Source of the DNA: Gammaproteobacteria bacterium
GTDB lineage: Bacteria > Pseudomonadota > Gammaproteobacteria > Pseudomonadales > Pseudohongiellaceae
Length of the DNA stretch: 25,944 bases
Reading direction: 5' to 3'
Assembly (NCBI GenBank): GCA_016762995.1
Contig: JAESUT010000061.1
Coordinates: 1 to 25,944 of the forward strand
Shown here: piece by piece, positions 14,248-23,451 of the stretch
Position numbering within the stretch: position 1 is the stretch's first letter
Layout of the letters: every line of letters begins with the position of its first letter
Made by a program: the position numbers and the translations under genes
Notes under the pieces: model-generated
Told to the model about the DNA's origin: nothing
What the model saw: the letters and a program-made list of their open reading frames with translations, nothing else
Databases searched by the model: none

Positions 14248-15465
14248 ATGCCTCGCGTATCTGTTCAGAATCTAAATAAAGATTTCAAGATCTATGAGCG
14301 ACCTCAAGATAGGTTGTACGAGATTATTCTGCGCAAACAACGACACCAGTTATTCCATGTACTCAGTGATATATCATTTTCAGTACCAGATGGAAAAAGC
14401 CTAGGAATTATCGGCGACAACGGTGCTGGAAAATCTACCCTGCTAAAGCTCTTGGTTGGCACTCTACAGCCCACCAGTGGGAAAATTACTATCAATGGGC
14501 AGGTGGCAGCACTGTTGGAGCTAGGGGCGGGGTTTCATCCCGAGTTTACTGGCCGCAAGAATATCTACCTTAACGCGGCCCTATTAGGCGTGCCCGATGA
14601 CAACATCGCCGAGATGGAAAGAGACATTATTGCATTCTCCGAGCTGGACTATTTCATTGATAGGCCGGTTAAGACTTACTCATCGGGCATGTATGTTCGA
14701 CTCGCGTTTTCTATCGCGACTATGGTTCGACCGGACATCCTCGTTATCGATGAGGCCTTGTCCGTCGGTGACATGGCATTTCAGAAGAAGTGTGTGCAGC
14801 GAATGAATGAATTTCGTGAACAACGCAAGACCATGGTGTTCTGCAGTCACTCCATGTTTCACGTACAAGAGCTATGCGATATCGCTATCTGGTTAGATAA
14901 GGGCAAGATTCAGGAGATTGGCGACAGCGACAAGGTCGTGGGGCACTACGAGGACTTCTGTAACAACAAGAAAACCTACAGCAGCATACGAGAAGACATC
15001 CCAGGGGAACTTCGCGCTGCTGAGGCTGCACAAGAGAAAGAGGTACAGGACTGCCGCATCAATTCCATTGCTGTTAAATCAATCGACGGTAAAGACATCA
15101 CCACGATCAAACCACTTAGCGACGTGCTGCTGGAAATGGAAGTAGAGGTTCTCGTTGATGATATGGAGGGACATTTTGGTTTCGCCTTCATGAAGTCTGC
15201 CGAAGAACCGATTGCTTCTTTCCTGACCACCAATGACGATGAGATTGAGATCGGCTCATTCGCCAAGGGAGACGTTTTTAAGATTTCGCTAGTTGTCGAG
15301 AAGGTCGCCATGCGCGTAGGAGAGTTCTATGCACTCGGTGGTCTCGCCGATAAGAGTGGTCTGCTCTGGTATGAGACCAAGTTCAGTAAGCTGCTGACTA
15401 TGGAGCCGAACAAGGGTGTCGGGCCTATGATCATGAAATGCGCGTGGCAGCTCGATAAAAACTAA
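14248..15465 (+). CDS. wzt: Polysaccharide ABC exporter ATPase with C-terminal carbohydrate-binding domain, Wzt-like
   Basis: 405 residues, preceded by an AGGAG ribosome site. The ATPase domain (1 to about 240) has Walker A GDNGAGKST (56-64), signature YSSGM (144-148), Walker B ILVIDE (164-169) and H-loop SHS. The remaining region of about 150 residues (250-405) is a beta-rich domain like the Wzt C-terminal domain. In the E. coli O8/O9a exporters that domain recognises the modified non-reducing end of the finished O-polysaccharide, making export length-controlled and polymer-specific. I infer the same here, so the exported glycan probably carries a terminal modification. It is convergent with gspK, with only 27 bases between the two genes. 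Confidence 0.92.
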   Translation: MPRVSVQNLNKDFKIYERPQDRLYEIILRKQRHQLFHVLSDISFSVPDGKSLGIIGDNGAGKSTLLKLLVGTLQPTSGKITINGQVAALLELGAGFHPEFTGRKNIYLNAALLGVPDDNIAEMERDIIAFSELDYFIDRPVKTYSSGMYVRLAFSIATMVRPDILVIDEALSVGDMAFQKKCVQRMNEFREQRKTMVFCSHSMFHVQELCDIAIWLDKGKIQEIGDSDKVVGHYEDFCNNKKTYSSIREDIPGELRAAEAAQEKEVQDCRINSIAVKSIDGKDITTIKPLSDVLLEMEVEVLVDDMEGHFGFAFMKSAEEPIASFLTTNDDEIEIGSFAKGDVFKISLVVEKVAMRVGEFYALGGLADKSGLLWYETKFSKLLTMEPNKGVGPMIMKCAWQLDKN

Positions 15466-15492
15466 GAAGCCTGGCTTGATCAGAGGCCCCGC

Positions 15493-16578
15493 CTAAAACT
15501 CGATTCCGTATTCCTCTACCCTAGCCTTCGCTGTATCAGGCAGTATGCCGTAAGGGTCGACCTTGTAAATTCTGGGCAAGGCATTGCCACTGCGAACTTC
15601 TACTATCTCCATATAGGCCTGACGCACTGTGTCCTCATCAAGGTCTTGGGAATCAGATGGCTGTCCTGTTAACGCTGTGCTGCTGCGTTCCTGTTGCGGG
15701 TACACAAAAATGGAATAAATATTTGATGTGTTTGTGCCTACCCATTGAGTCAGCTCCTGCAAATTCTCGAAAGGCACGATCTCGGCTATCTCGGCACGAT
15801 TGCTTATATCTTCTATCTCTCGAAAGGCAATTATTGTCTCAATTAACTCGTCGTCCAACCCCGGCAGCAGTCGCATTGCTTCTCGGGTTGCTACATTAAG
15901 ATTTACAGTTCGCGTATTGCCGTAAATAGTGAACGCTGCATCTAAGTTGATGCCCTCAAACAGTTCAGCAAAGCCCCGCACGTGAAGAATTTCCTCTACA
16001 GTATCTAGCTCCGGATTGTTTCGAGGGACATAGGGTTGATCCAATTCTAGATAGTAGTCCTTCTCTGCTCCATTAAAATCTTCCAAGTCATTCAAGTCTG
16101 TCCAATCGGTCCAGGCTGCCAGTAGGTCTTGCACCTCTTCTGGTTCCGCGTCGTCTCCGCCCAGCAATTTTTCAATAAGCAATTGCATGTTGCGGCGTGG
16201 TATTCGATTTAGGTTTATCTTTCCTGCGTGGTCGTAGATACGAACTACCATATTCTCTGGTGCTGCGTAATTTAACTCTAATGCCTCGCCGTCAAAGCGG
16301 TAAGCTGGGGATAGTAGCTCGCCTTCTTCGCTTTCCTCCTGCTGCTGACCGATAGGCACAGGCATGCGCTCTAGCATAAGTTCCATTTCGGCAAAATTAA
16401 CGGTAGCCATGAGCTGCGCCCAATCCTGACTAGCATCGCGGTTATGTGCTGCTGTCTGTGCCGATAACCTTACCTTACCCGCCATAGCGGTAACTAATAC
16501 CGTCAACAAGACTGTCGTCCATAGGACAATTATAATGACCGAACCTGTTTGCTTAGATATGTTCCGCATGCAGATCAC
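15493..16578 (-). CDS. gspK: Type II secretion minor pseudopilin GspK
   Basis: 361 residues. A prepilin-like N-terminus (KQTG then SVIIIVLWTTVLLTVLVTAMA) supplies the hydrophobic helix. The large globular domain shows the GspK features VRIYDHAGKINLNRIP, LLAAWTDWTDLNDLEDFNGAE and helix-hairpin-helix-like VNLNVATREAMRLLPGLDDELIETIIAFRE. GspK caps the tip of the type II pseudopilus with GspI and GspJ. Its ATG overlaps the gspJ stop (ATGA at 16578-16575), so the two are translationally coupled; a second in-frame ATG lies three codons in. It is the last gene of the gsp operon. Confidence 0.92.
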   Translation of the reverse strand: MICMRNISKQTGSVIIIVLWTTVLLTVLVTAMAGKVRLSAQTAAHNRDASQDWAQLMATVNFAEMELMLERMPVPIGQQQEESEEGELLSPAYRFDGEALELNYAAPENMVVRIYDHAGKINLNRIPRRNMQLLIEKLLGGDDAEPEEVQDLLAAWTDWTDLNDLEDFNGAEKDYYLELDQPYVPRNNPELDTVEEILHVRGFAELFEGINLDAAFTIYGNTRTVNLNVATREAMRLLPGLDDELIETIIAFREIEDISNRAEIAEIVPFENLQELTQWVGTNTSNIYSIFVYPQQERSSTALTGQPSDSQDLDEDTVRQAYMEIVEVRSGNALPRIYKVDPYGILPDTAKARVEEYGIEF

Positions 16579-17264
16579 AAGCCGGTATTCGTCGTAGAAC
16601 GAATACTTCGATGCTGGTTGTTTTTAATGCGCGCGACTATCTCTAACTCTTCGTTCACATCGTCAAAACCTCGCTCGGGAACAAAGTGGACATACACGGC
16701 TAGAGGAAGGCTTAACTCCTCTTCGCCAAACCATTCGTCAAGCCAGAGCCTGTTCTCATTTAAATCTTGATAGAGATAACTAAATTCAACGGCATAGTTT
16801 TCTAAGACCAGAATCGGTTCACTCTCGCTTAACCTCTCGGTAGGATTGTCGCTAAACGCGGGAACTAGGCTCAAGTAGACACCTTCATCTGCCACGGAAT
16901 ACATCTCCCAAACAGTTAGCCCCGGGCTACGCTGTGGAGATACCGCCGATACAAAACTAAGATAGTCATCTTCGCCATGAAAGTATATTTCACGCCCAAG
17001 CGTATCGAAGTTCGTATAGCTATGAGGAAAAGCACCATGTAGTGCGCGATCTATCTGCAGCACCACCAGCGCCTGATCGAGGCTCTTATCCAATACATCG
17101 GAGTTTCGATTCCAATCATCGGCCACAATGTAGACACCAGAGCTGAGCAAACCGAGCAGCAACGCTGTTAACCCTAGTGAAAGAACTATTTCTACTAGGG
17201 TAAATCCTGCCTGTCTGTCTGTTTGTTTAGCTATTTGTTTAACGGTTTGTTTGGTTATTCGCAT
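16575..17264 (-). CDS. gspJ: Type II secretion minor pseudopilin GspJ
   Basis: 229 residues with a prepilin leader and the cleavage site G-FTLVEIVLSLGLTALLLGLLSSGVY, followed by a globular domain of the GspJ type (YAVEFSYLYQDLNENRLWLDEW near the end). GspJ forms the pseudopilus tip complex. The 19-residue leader is long and repetitive (KQTVKQIAKQTDRQAG), encoded by short CAAA/CAGA-type repeats on the coding strand. The gene starts six bases after gspI stops. Confidence 0.9.
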   Translation of the reverse strand: MRITKQTVKQIAKQTDRQAGFTLVEIVLSLGLTALLLGLLSSGVYIVADDWNRNSDVLDKSLDQALVVLQIDRALHGAFPHSYTNFDTLGREIYFHGEDDYLSFVSAVSPQRSPGLTVWEMYSVADEGVYLSLVPAFSDNPTERLSESEPILVLENYAVEFSYLYQDLNENRLWLDEWFGEEELSLPLAVYVHFVPERGFDDVNEELEIVARIKNNQHRSIRSTTNTGL

Positions 17265-17270
17265 GGGCCC

Positions 17271-17657
17271 CTACCGTGGAAGATCCAGTTGAACCCAACG
17301 GCTTCCCGCAATTACCTCATTGCTTTCTCTATTGACTATTTCATAGGCTTGGAAGGCGTGTACAGATCCCTGTGTCTTTCGTATCGGGTCTTCCAAGAAA
17401 TCCAGTGAGCGGATCTGATAACTATTGTCCTGGAGTATCTCTTCGACGTTGGAGTATTCGTTCTCGAGAAGTGCGAAATTGATCGCGGCTCGAACACGTG
17501 TTGCCTGCACTAGGCTTTCTTCAGCACGCCACGAGAGCTGCTTGCTGCCGCCAACCAGCGAAAACAACGCGCCAAGTACGAACCCAGTAATCGTTAGTGC
17601 CACGATTACCTCCAGAAGAGTAAAGCCTGATTGAGAGTGCATCGGTTTTCTCATCAC
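17271..17657 (-). CDS. gspI: Type II secretion minor pseudopilin GspI
   Basis: 128 residues, the usual size for GspI. The prepilin motif HSQSG-FTLLEVIVALTITGFVLGALFSLVGG gives the cleavage site and the membrane/assembly helix, with the conserved Glu at position +5. The C-terminal part is a small beta-rich domain ending RWVQLDLPR. Its ATG overlaps the gspH stop (17657-17654), so translation is coupled. GspI is thought to start assembly of the pseudopilus tip. Confidence 0.9.
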   Translation of the reverse strand: MMRKPMHSQSGFTLLEVIVALTITGFVLGALFSLVGGSKQLSWRAEESLVQATRVRAAINFALLENEYSNVEEILQDNSYQIRSLDFLEDPIRKTQGSVHAFQAYEIVNRESNEVIAGSRWVQLDLPR

Positions 17658-18184
17658 AATTCTCTATTAGGGTCTCTACTCACGACTCTGCCTGTGAACG
17701 GGTCGATGTCGATGACGCCTGTTTGATCTGCCTGAGCGAACAGTAGCGTGCCGCCAGTGCTTCCGCCTTCAGGGTAAAAAGTCACCTCCGTGGTTTCCTC
17801 AACTTCGATTTCCCTATCGGTGCTGTCGCGATAGCGCAGGGTGACACCCACGCCGTTCCACTGCGCTACGATATTGCTGAGGCTGACATACTGCTCTTCT
17901 CTGTCTAACCGCGCTATTTCATCAACAGGCAATACATTGAAGCTGACAGTACTGGCCTGTCCTGAAATTACTGCCGTGCGCCGCGCATAGTTGAGCAAGG
18001 ATTGAGCCTGACGTAGCTGGGCATTAAAGGTGCGGGCTTCTAAGCCGCCGAGATTCGGGATTACCAAGACACTAGCCGTGGCGATTATAGCGAGCACGAG
18101 AATTATTTCGAGCAGCGTGAAGCCACGCTGCTGTTCAGGAACTAGCGAAAATCCAGCCGTTCTACAGCCCAATATCGGCGTCAT
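17654..18184 (-). CDS. gspH: Type II secretion minor pseudopilin GspH
   Basis: 176 residues with prepilin cleavage site QQRG-FTLLEIILVLAIIATASVLVIPNL, then the GspH-type beta domain (AQSLLNYARRTAVISGQASTVSFNV and VTFYPEGGSTGGTLLF). The annotated ATG lies inside the 3' end of gspG (23-base overlap) and gives a long 21-residue leader. A shorter start is not obvious, since no other ATG precedes the cleavage site. GspH links the tip to the GspG shaft of the pseudopilus. Confidence 0.9.
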   Translation of the reverse strand: MTPILGCRTAGFSLVPEQQRGFTLLEIILVLAIIATASVLVIPNLGGLEARTFNAQLRQAQSLLNYARRTAVISGQASTVSFNVLPVDEIARLDREEQYVSLSNIVAQWNGVGVTLRYRDSTDREIEVEETTEVTFYPEGGSTGGTLLFAQADQTGVIDIDPFTGRVVSRDPNREL

Positions 18185-18587
18185 CTTCTTCGCCGCCGCT
18201 CATGCCGTCGGCTCCGTAAGATAGCAGCGTGAATTCACGCCCATTTGCTTCGTAGACATACTCATTGTCCCAAGGGTCGGTGGGAACTGACCTGCGCAAA
18301 TAGGGGCCATTCCACGATGCTCTGTCGGTATCATCCTCTATAAGCCCATCTAGGCTATCTGGATATTCACCAACATCCAGGCGATAAATATCTAGCGCCG
18401 CTTCCAGCGTAGAAATCTCGGTCCGTGCAACATCACGCATCGCGCCGGCCTGCTGCCTAAACAAGTTCGGCGCAACCATTACTGCCAACATCGCGATGAT
18501 CGCCATCACTACGAGGATTTCAATAAGTGTGAATCCACCGCTTCGCTGCATTCGCGTATTCAATTCCTTGTTATTTCTGTAGTTCAT
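18162..18587 (-). CDS. gspG: Type II secretion major pseudopilin GspG
   Basis: 141 residues. The prepilin motif SGG-FTLIEILVVMAIIAMLAVMVAPNLF is followed by the GspG signature (TEISTLEAALDIYRLDVGEYPDSLDGLI, GPYLRRSVPTDPWDNEYVY). The C-terminal loop LLSYGADGMSGGEEDDADIGL carries the acidic residues that bind the structural calcium in GspG. It builds the shaft of the pseudopilus. Two starts are possible: ATG 18587 (18-residue leader) or ATG 18551, which gives the six-residue MQRSGG leader more typical of the family. Confidence 0.95.
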   Translation of the reverse strand: MNYRNNKELNTRMQRSGGFTLIEILVVMAIIAMLAVMVAPNLFRQQAGAMRDVARTEISTLEAALDIYRLDVGEYPDSLDGLIEDDTDRASWNGPYLRRSVPTDPWDNEYVYEANGREFTLLSYGADGMSGGEEDDADIGL

Positions 18588-18616
18588 GATTAATGCCTAT
18601 TTCTCTAAATTAGTTG

Positions 18617-20740
18617 CTAAAGGCCAGCGGCTTCGATTAGATCGGACACCATGTCGAATCGATCGAGGATATCTTGATATTCTAACCCTGTTTCAGAATT
18701 TAAATTAATGATCTCAGGCCTTAACACGATGAAAAGTTCACGGCGTTCGACGGTTTCCTGCTGATAAGAGAACAACCCGCCCAGCACCGGTATTCGATTC
18801 AGCAAAGGCACACCAGTATTCAAGCTCTCGGTATCTGTCTGAATCAATCCACCGAGCACCACGCTTTCGCCATCGCGCACAACAACTGTCGTATTGATCT
18901 CCTGGTTATTAAACACAGGGTTGTTATTTACCCCAGTTGCACCCCTATCTACTGAGGATAGTTCCTGCCTAATAGTCAAATTCACGATGCCGTCGTTATT
19001 TATCTGCGGCGTGATCGACAACACGATGCCCGTGTCGCGGTATTGGATATTGGTCGTAGCGATGCCCCCAGTACCAATAGACTGGCCTTGTTCCACTGGG
19101 ACTTGCGAGCCGATCTGAATGTCACCCTCCTGATTATTTGCCACCGTAAGCGATGGCCGGGCAAGCAATTTTACATCATTGTTAATGGCGATCGCCTGTA
19201 AGGTGGCATCAACTTGCGAGGCACCGTCAATAAACGATTTAGTGAATAGTAAGCCACCAAGCTGCGGAACGAAGCCGGTCGATGTATTGGTAGAAATTGG
19301 GTTGAGCGCGCTGTCAGCCGCTATGCGCGACCAGTCCACGCCAAACTTAGTTGCCTCACTGAGGGTGATCTGCGCGATCACCGCGTTGATCATCACCTGC
19401 AAGGGAACAGCATCGAGTTGATTGATAGTCGTAAGTAGCTGTCGGTAGTCTCGCGCCGTGCTTCGAATTAGCAAACTGTTTGTCGCTTCGTCTGCCACGA
19501 TCTTCACGCGAAGGTTTGCCGAGACGATAGTGCTAATTGAACTGGTTACGAAGGCGCTATTTCCGTCTGAGAGTTCAATTGTCTCCAGTGTGTTATTTTC
19601 TATGCCGTTGCCGCGATTTGGAATCGCCGGCACGTCATCGTCGTCGTCCTCAAATACAGCGGACAGTGTTTCCGCCAGCTCCACCGCGTTCAGGTTATTA
19701 ACCTGATAGTGAAACAGTTGTTCCACCTGCTCCTGGCCATCTGAGTCTAGAATTTTTACCCAACGAGAGATCTCCTCGAAGCCGCGCGATGCAGGCGCTG
19801 TTACGAGAATCCCATTAATCCGCTCAATCCCCTTTACCTGATAGGCAGGCGTTGCGCCTTCGATTAACAGGAGAATCTCAGTCAGCTCCTCGGCAACTTC
19901 CACCGCATTCGCATTGAACAATTGATAGAGATGGATCCCCTGATTCTGAAATGGGTCCGCGTCGACAAGAAACAACAATTCGTTGATTCGCTGCAGTTGC
20001 GATTCACTAGCGGATATAGCCAGCGTGCCATTTCCAACCAGTGTTCTCACTACTCCATCTGGCGCGAGAAGCGGCTCGATAACTTGCACTGCCGCCTCGG
20101 TTGAAATGAAAGTAAGTGGTGTAATCTGCAGAATCCGCGCGGCAGTACCCTGACCCAGCGTGTCTGGCGTTGCTATCTCAACCGGCAGAGCGCTGTTGAT
20201 TTTGCGCGCATTGTAAACGCTGCCCACACGATTTAAGACTATACCTGCATCGCGGGTTAGCAATCGAATCAACGGCCAGATATCTGCCTGCCTCAAAGGG
20301 CGTGCTGAGGAGGTACGAATACTGACTTTGCTGTCGATCGTTGGATCAATAACAATACTCACGTCCAGAGCATCAGCGAGTTCTTGCAGTACTAATTGAA
20401 GGTCCGCTTGCTCGTAATTGAATTCGACGACATCCTCGGTGAGAGCCTGTTCAGGAGCAGGTGCCGCTTCTTGAAAGCCATCGAACTCCAGTGCCACACC
20501 GTCTCGATTGATTTCATTGATGATCGCCTGTTGCTCAGCCGAAATGCTGGTTTCTGCCTGGGGTACTACAACGGCGGTGTTTGGGCTAGGCGCATTTCGC
20601 GTGACAGAATTGCCACCCGACTGTCCGCCATTGCCAGCACCTACCTGTGTGTCCAATACGGCACAGGAGGAGAAGGTAAAACCGACTAGCAAAAATGCCA
20701 GAGGGTTTTTTATTGCTTGTAGAGTTTTCTTAGACTTCAC
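18617..20740 (-). CDS. gspD: Type II secretion outer-membrane secretin GspD
   Basis: 707 residues. The GTG start at 20740 is supported by GGAG seven bases upstream. The leader LAFLLVGFTFSSC ends in a cysteine (C26) that looks like an imperfect lipobox, so the secretin may be lipidated. Domains N0 (about 105-180), N1, N2 and N3 follow, with N3 holding a long acidic loop (EDDDDDVPAIPNRGNGIENN). The secretin domain (about 450-695) has VMINAVIAQITLSEATKFGVDW and the C-terminal signature VPLLNRIPVLGGLFSYQ...RRELFIVLRPEII. It forms the multimeric outer-membrane gate. It sits mid-operon between gspF (15-base gap) and gspG (29-base gap) rather than beside a gspC gene. Confidence 0.95.
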   Translation of the reverse strand: MKSKKTLQAIKNPLAFLLVGFTFSSCAVLDTQVGAGNGGQSGGNSVTRNAPSPNTAVVVPQAETSISAEQQAIINEINRDGVALEFDGFQEAAPAPEQALTEDVVEFNYEQADLQLVLQELADALDVSIVIDPTIDSKVSIRTSSARPLRQADIWPLIRLLTRDAGIVLNRVGSVYNARKINSALPVEIATPDTLGQGTAARILQITPLTFISTEAAVQVIEPLLAPDGVVRTLVGNGTLAISASESQLQRINELLFLVDADPFQNQGIHLYQLFNANAVEVAEELTEILLLIEGATPAYQVKGIERINGILVTAPASRGFEEISRWVKILDSDGQEQVEQLFHYQVNNLNAVELAETLSAVFEDDDDDVPAIPNRGNGIENNTLETIELSDGNSAFVTSSISTIVSANLRVKIVADEATNSLLIRSTARDYRQLLTTINQLDAVPLQVMINAVIAQITLSEATKFGVDWSRIAADSALNPISTNTSTGFVPQLGGLLFTKSFIDGASQVDATLQAIAINNDVKLLARPSLTVANNQEGDIQIGSQVPVEQGQSIGTGGIATTNIQYRDTGIVLSITPQINNDGIVNLTIRQELSSVDRGATGVNNNPVFNNQEINTTVVVRDGESVVLGGLIQTDTESLNTGVPLLNRIPVLGGLFSYQQETVERRELFIVLRPEIINLNSETGLEYQDILDRFDMVSDLIEAAGL

Positions 20741-20755
20741 ACTGTTCTCCGAGAA

Positions 20756-21961
20756 TTAGAAATCCACCGCATTCATACTGAATACGGCTGACAGCATAGT
20801 GATGGTGATACCGCCAACTGCTAGGGCGAGAATTATTATCAGGGCAGGCTGCAAAGCAGCTACCAAGCTAGAAATTTGATTACGTACTGTCGTGTCGAAT
20901 GTAGCCGCTGACTTAATTAATATGTTGGCCGTTCTGCCTGACTCTTCGCCTACTGCAACCAACTGGTGCAGTAGCGTTGGAAATTGATTCGTCTTCTCTA
21001 AAGAGACCCCGAGTCCCGCTCCACCCCTAACGTCCTCTTCTACCTGAACCAGATGTGTCGCCAAGACAGTATTAGCAACAACTTCCCTGGACACGCGTAG
21101 AGCACGAATTAAAGGGATACCTGCACCTAATAATGCACCTAAAGTCCTGGCGAAAACTGCGCACTCCTTGTAAAGGATTAGCGTGCCCATCATCGGTAAT
21201 GACAGTAGAAAAGCGTCTTTCTTTAATTTCGATGCGGGTTCTTTATCTAGGCGCTTCCAGGAAAACACCAGAAGAGCTATGAACACTATAATAAGGTAGC
21301 CGTAGCTCTGGATACCACCACTTAGAGAGAGTAAGAAAGCAGCCGATGCCGGTATCTCACTTCCCGCGTCTTCAAACATCGCGGCAAATTGGGGAACGAC
21401 AAAGACCAATAACAAAACAACAGAGAGTACGCCGGTTATAAGCAGAACGATCGGATAGATCATTGCCGAAATGATTTCCTGTCGTGTCTTGGCACTGGTT
21501 TCTAGAAATTCTGCGAGATCGGGTAACATCGTATCTAGAATGCCGCCTTCTTCACCGGCACGCACGATATTGGTGTACATCTTACTAAAAACTTTCGGAT
21601 GAACCTCCATCGCCTCGGCAAGGCTCCTGCCTTCCTTCACCTCACGCAACAAGCTCACAACAAGTTCACGCATTGCGGATGATTCTGTAATACCTTCTAA
21701 CAACCGTAGAGACCTATCGATCGGTACACGCGCCTCGACAAGTGTGCACAGACCATTGGTAAAATCTAATACGTCTGCCTGCGAGATGCGTTTACGGCGA
21801 GTTTTCTCGGCGGTACCCGCCGTTTCTTGTATCTTGACCGGTGTTAGATTTTTACCCTTCAAGATCCGCACAGCTTCGCGCTCGGTATCAGCGCTTAGCT
21901 GACCATTGAGCATATTGCCCTGTGCATCGAATGCCTGATATTTGAAATAGAGTACGCTCAT
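20756..21961 (-). CDS. gspF: Type II secretion inner-membrane platform protein GspF
   Basis: 401 residues, the usual GspF length. It begins YFKYQAFDAQGNMLNGQLSADTEREAVRIL and has two homologous cytoplasmic four-helix domains (about 65-165 and 270-370, marked RAGEEGG and VGEESGR). Three membrane helices lie at about 170-195, 220-240 and 375-396. It is the polytopic core of the assembly platform. Its ATG overlaps the gspE stop (21961-21958), so expression is coupled to the ATPase. Confidence 0.95.
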   Translation of the reverse strand: MSVLYFKYQAFDAQGNMLNGQLSADTEREAVRILKGKNLTPVKIQETAGTAEKTRRKRISQADVLDFTNGLCTLVEARVPIDRSLRLLEGITESSAMRELVVSLLREVKEGRSLAEAMEVHPKVFSKMYTNIVRAGEEGGILDTMLPDLAEFLETSAKTRQEIISAMIYPIVLLITGVLSVVLLLVFVVPQFAAMFEDAGSEIPASAAFLLSLSGGIQSYGYLIIVFIALLVFSWKRLDKEPASKLKKDAFLLSLPMMGTLILYKECAVFARTLGALLGAGIPLIRALRVSREVVANTVLATHLVQVEEDVRGGAGLGVSLEKTNQFPTLLHQLVAVGEESGRTANILIKSAATFDTTVRNQISSLVAALQPALIIILALAVGGITITMLSAVFSMNAVDF

Positions 21962-23451
21962 ATTGCTCTGGTCACCCGCACGACTTCTTCAGGTGTAGTT
22001 ATTCCACTTGCTAACTTCTCAAGGGCATCCTGCCTCAAGGTTTTCATCCCTTCTTTTATTGCTTCGTCACGAATACGGTTCGCGTCTGCTCCCGAGGCAA
22101 TGTGATGACGAATCGCATCACTCATGACCAGCAGCTCATACAGGCCCACGCGACCCCGGTATCCAGTCTGTCCGCAGCGCTCACAGCCACTGCCTCGCCG
22201 AATTTCACTGATCAAATTTACGTCAATTTCGAGCGCATCCGCCTCGTCCACACTAAGGGAATGAGACTCTGCGCAATCGGTACAAACTCGTCTTACTAAT
22301 CTCTGCGCCTGTATCGCGAGCATGCTGGAGCTAATGAGATAACCTTGTACGCCCATGTCTTGCAGGCGCGTAACTGCTCCAGCTGCGTCGTTGGTGTGCA
22401 GCGTGGAAAAAACAAGATGACCGGTAAGCGCCGATTCGATCGCGATCTCGGCAGTCTCATGATCACGAATTTCACCGATCATCAATACATCAGGGTCTTG
22501 CCTAACGATTGAACGCAAGCCCTGTGCAAAGCTCAGCCCAATACTAGCGTTTGCCTGAATCTGCGTAATGCCATCAAGCTGATATTCGACTGGATCTTCA
22601 ACAGTAATTATTTTCCGAGTCTCATCATTGATCTTCTCTAGCGTTGCATACAGCGTAGTCGTTTTTCCACTACCGGTAGGGCCTGTTATCAACACCATGC
22701 CGTGAGGCTGAGTAACGATGTCTTGATACTGCCCGAGTATTTCTTCAGGCATTCCCAGCTGCTGTAAACTTACAGTAGTATCGCTTCTATCTAGTATTCT
22801 CAATACAACAGACTCGCCATGCACACCCGGCAAAGTCGACACACGCATATCGAGTTGCTTAGTACCTACCTGATAATCTATGCGACCATCTTGCGGCAAG
22901 CGCTTTTCTCCGATGTCTAGCTTCGCCATAAGTTTCAAGCGCGATGCAACAGCCGTATGTATTTTGATGGGCAGGCGTTCAATACGCGTCATGATGCCGT
23001 CGACACGGCAGCGAATATCAAGATAGTTCTCGTTGGGCTCGAAATGTATGTCACTGGCATCGAGATCAAGCGCCCGCGCGAAGAGATGGTTCACAAGACG
23101 AATGATCGGCGCTTCCGATGCTAGATCGGCTAGCGCCTCATCGTCGGCAAAACCAGAGACGAAAAGATCTTCATCTGTATTTTCTATCTGCGGCGAAAGC
23201 TCAGCGCGCCAATGACGCATCAGGCGACGTACTTCGTCTGCGCTGGCGATACCGAATTGTATTTCCTCGTTCAAGATGAAACGTATCTTCGCGCGCACTT
23301 CTATACTCGGCGCATGCTCGCAAACAAGTCGAACAGATTTGGCAAAGTCCTGTGCAGGCACGATGCCTTCCGGTTCTAATAACTGGCCGAAAATGGCAAG
23401 CGTCATTGCAGACGACTCTGCTTCTAGTTCAATATTGTCTTTCTCAATCAT
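21958..23451 (-). CDS. gspE: Type II secretion assembly ATPase GspE
   Basis: 497 residues. Walker A GPTGSGKT lies at 257-264, the Asp box at about 280-290 (ITVEDPVEYQLDGI), Walker B within DPDVLMIGEIRD (319-330) and the His box at about 345-356 (LVFSTLHTNDAA). The zinc-binding tetracysteine is present as C390-TD-C393 and C423-ER-C426, as in GspE rather than PilT. The first 110 residues do not show the usual GspE N1 phrases and look divergent, which may reflect a different contact with GspL. The gene overlaps gspM upstream and gspF downstream by four bases each. It hydrolyses ATP in the cytoplasm to drive pseudopilus assembly. Confidence 0.95.
   Translation of the reverse strand: MIEKDNIELEAESSAMTLAIFGQLLEPEGIVPAQDFAKSVRLVCEHAPSIEVRAKIRFILNEEIQFGIASADEVRRLMRHWRAELSPQIENTDEDLFVSGFADDEALADLASEAPIIRLVNHLFARALDLDASDIHFEPNENYLDIRCRVDGIMTRIERLPIKIHTAVASRLKLMAKLDIGEKRLPQDGRIDYQVGTKQLDMRVSTLPGVHGESVVLRILDRSDTTVSLQQLGMPEEILGQYQDIVTQPHGMVLITGPTGSGKTTTLYATLEKINDETRKIITVEDPVEYQLDGITQIQANASIGLSFAQGLRSIVRQDPDVLMIGEIRDHETAEIAIESALTGHLVFSTLHTNDAAGAVTRLQDMGVQGYLISSSMLAIQAQRLVRRVCTDCAESHSLSVDEADALEIDVNLISEIRRGSGCERCGQTGYRGRVGLYELLVMSDAIRHHIASGADANRIRDEAIKEGMKTLRQDALEKLASGITTPEEVVRVTRAI

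Noticed and set aside
18894..19706. Several plus-strand reading frames opposite gspD
   Set aside because: They are antisense shadows of a clear secretin gene, with no ribosome sites or recognisable domains.
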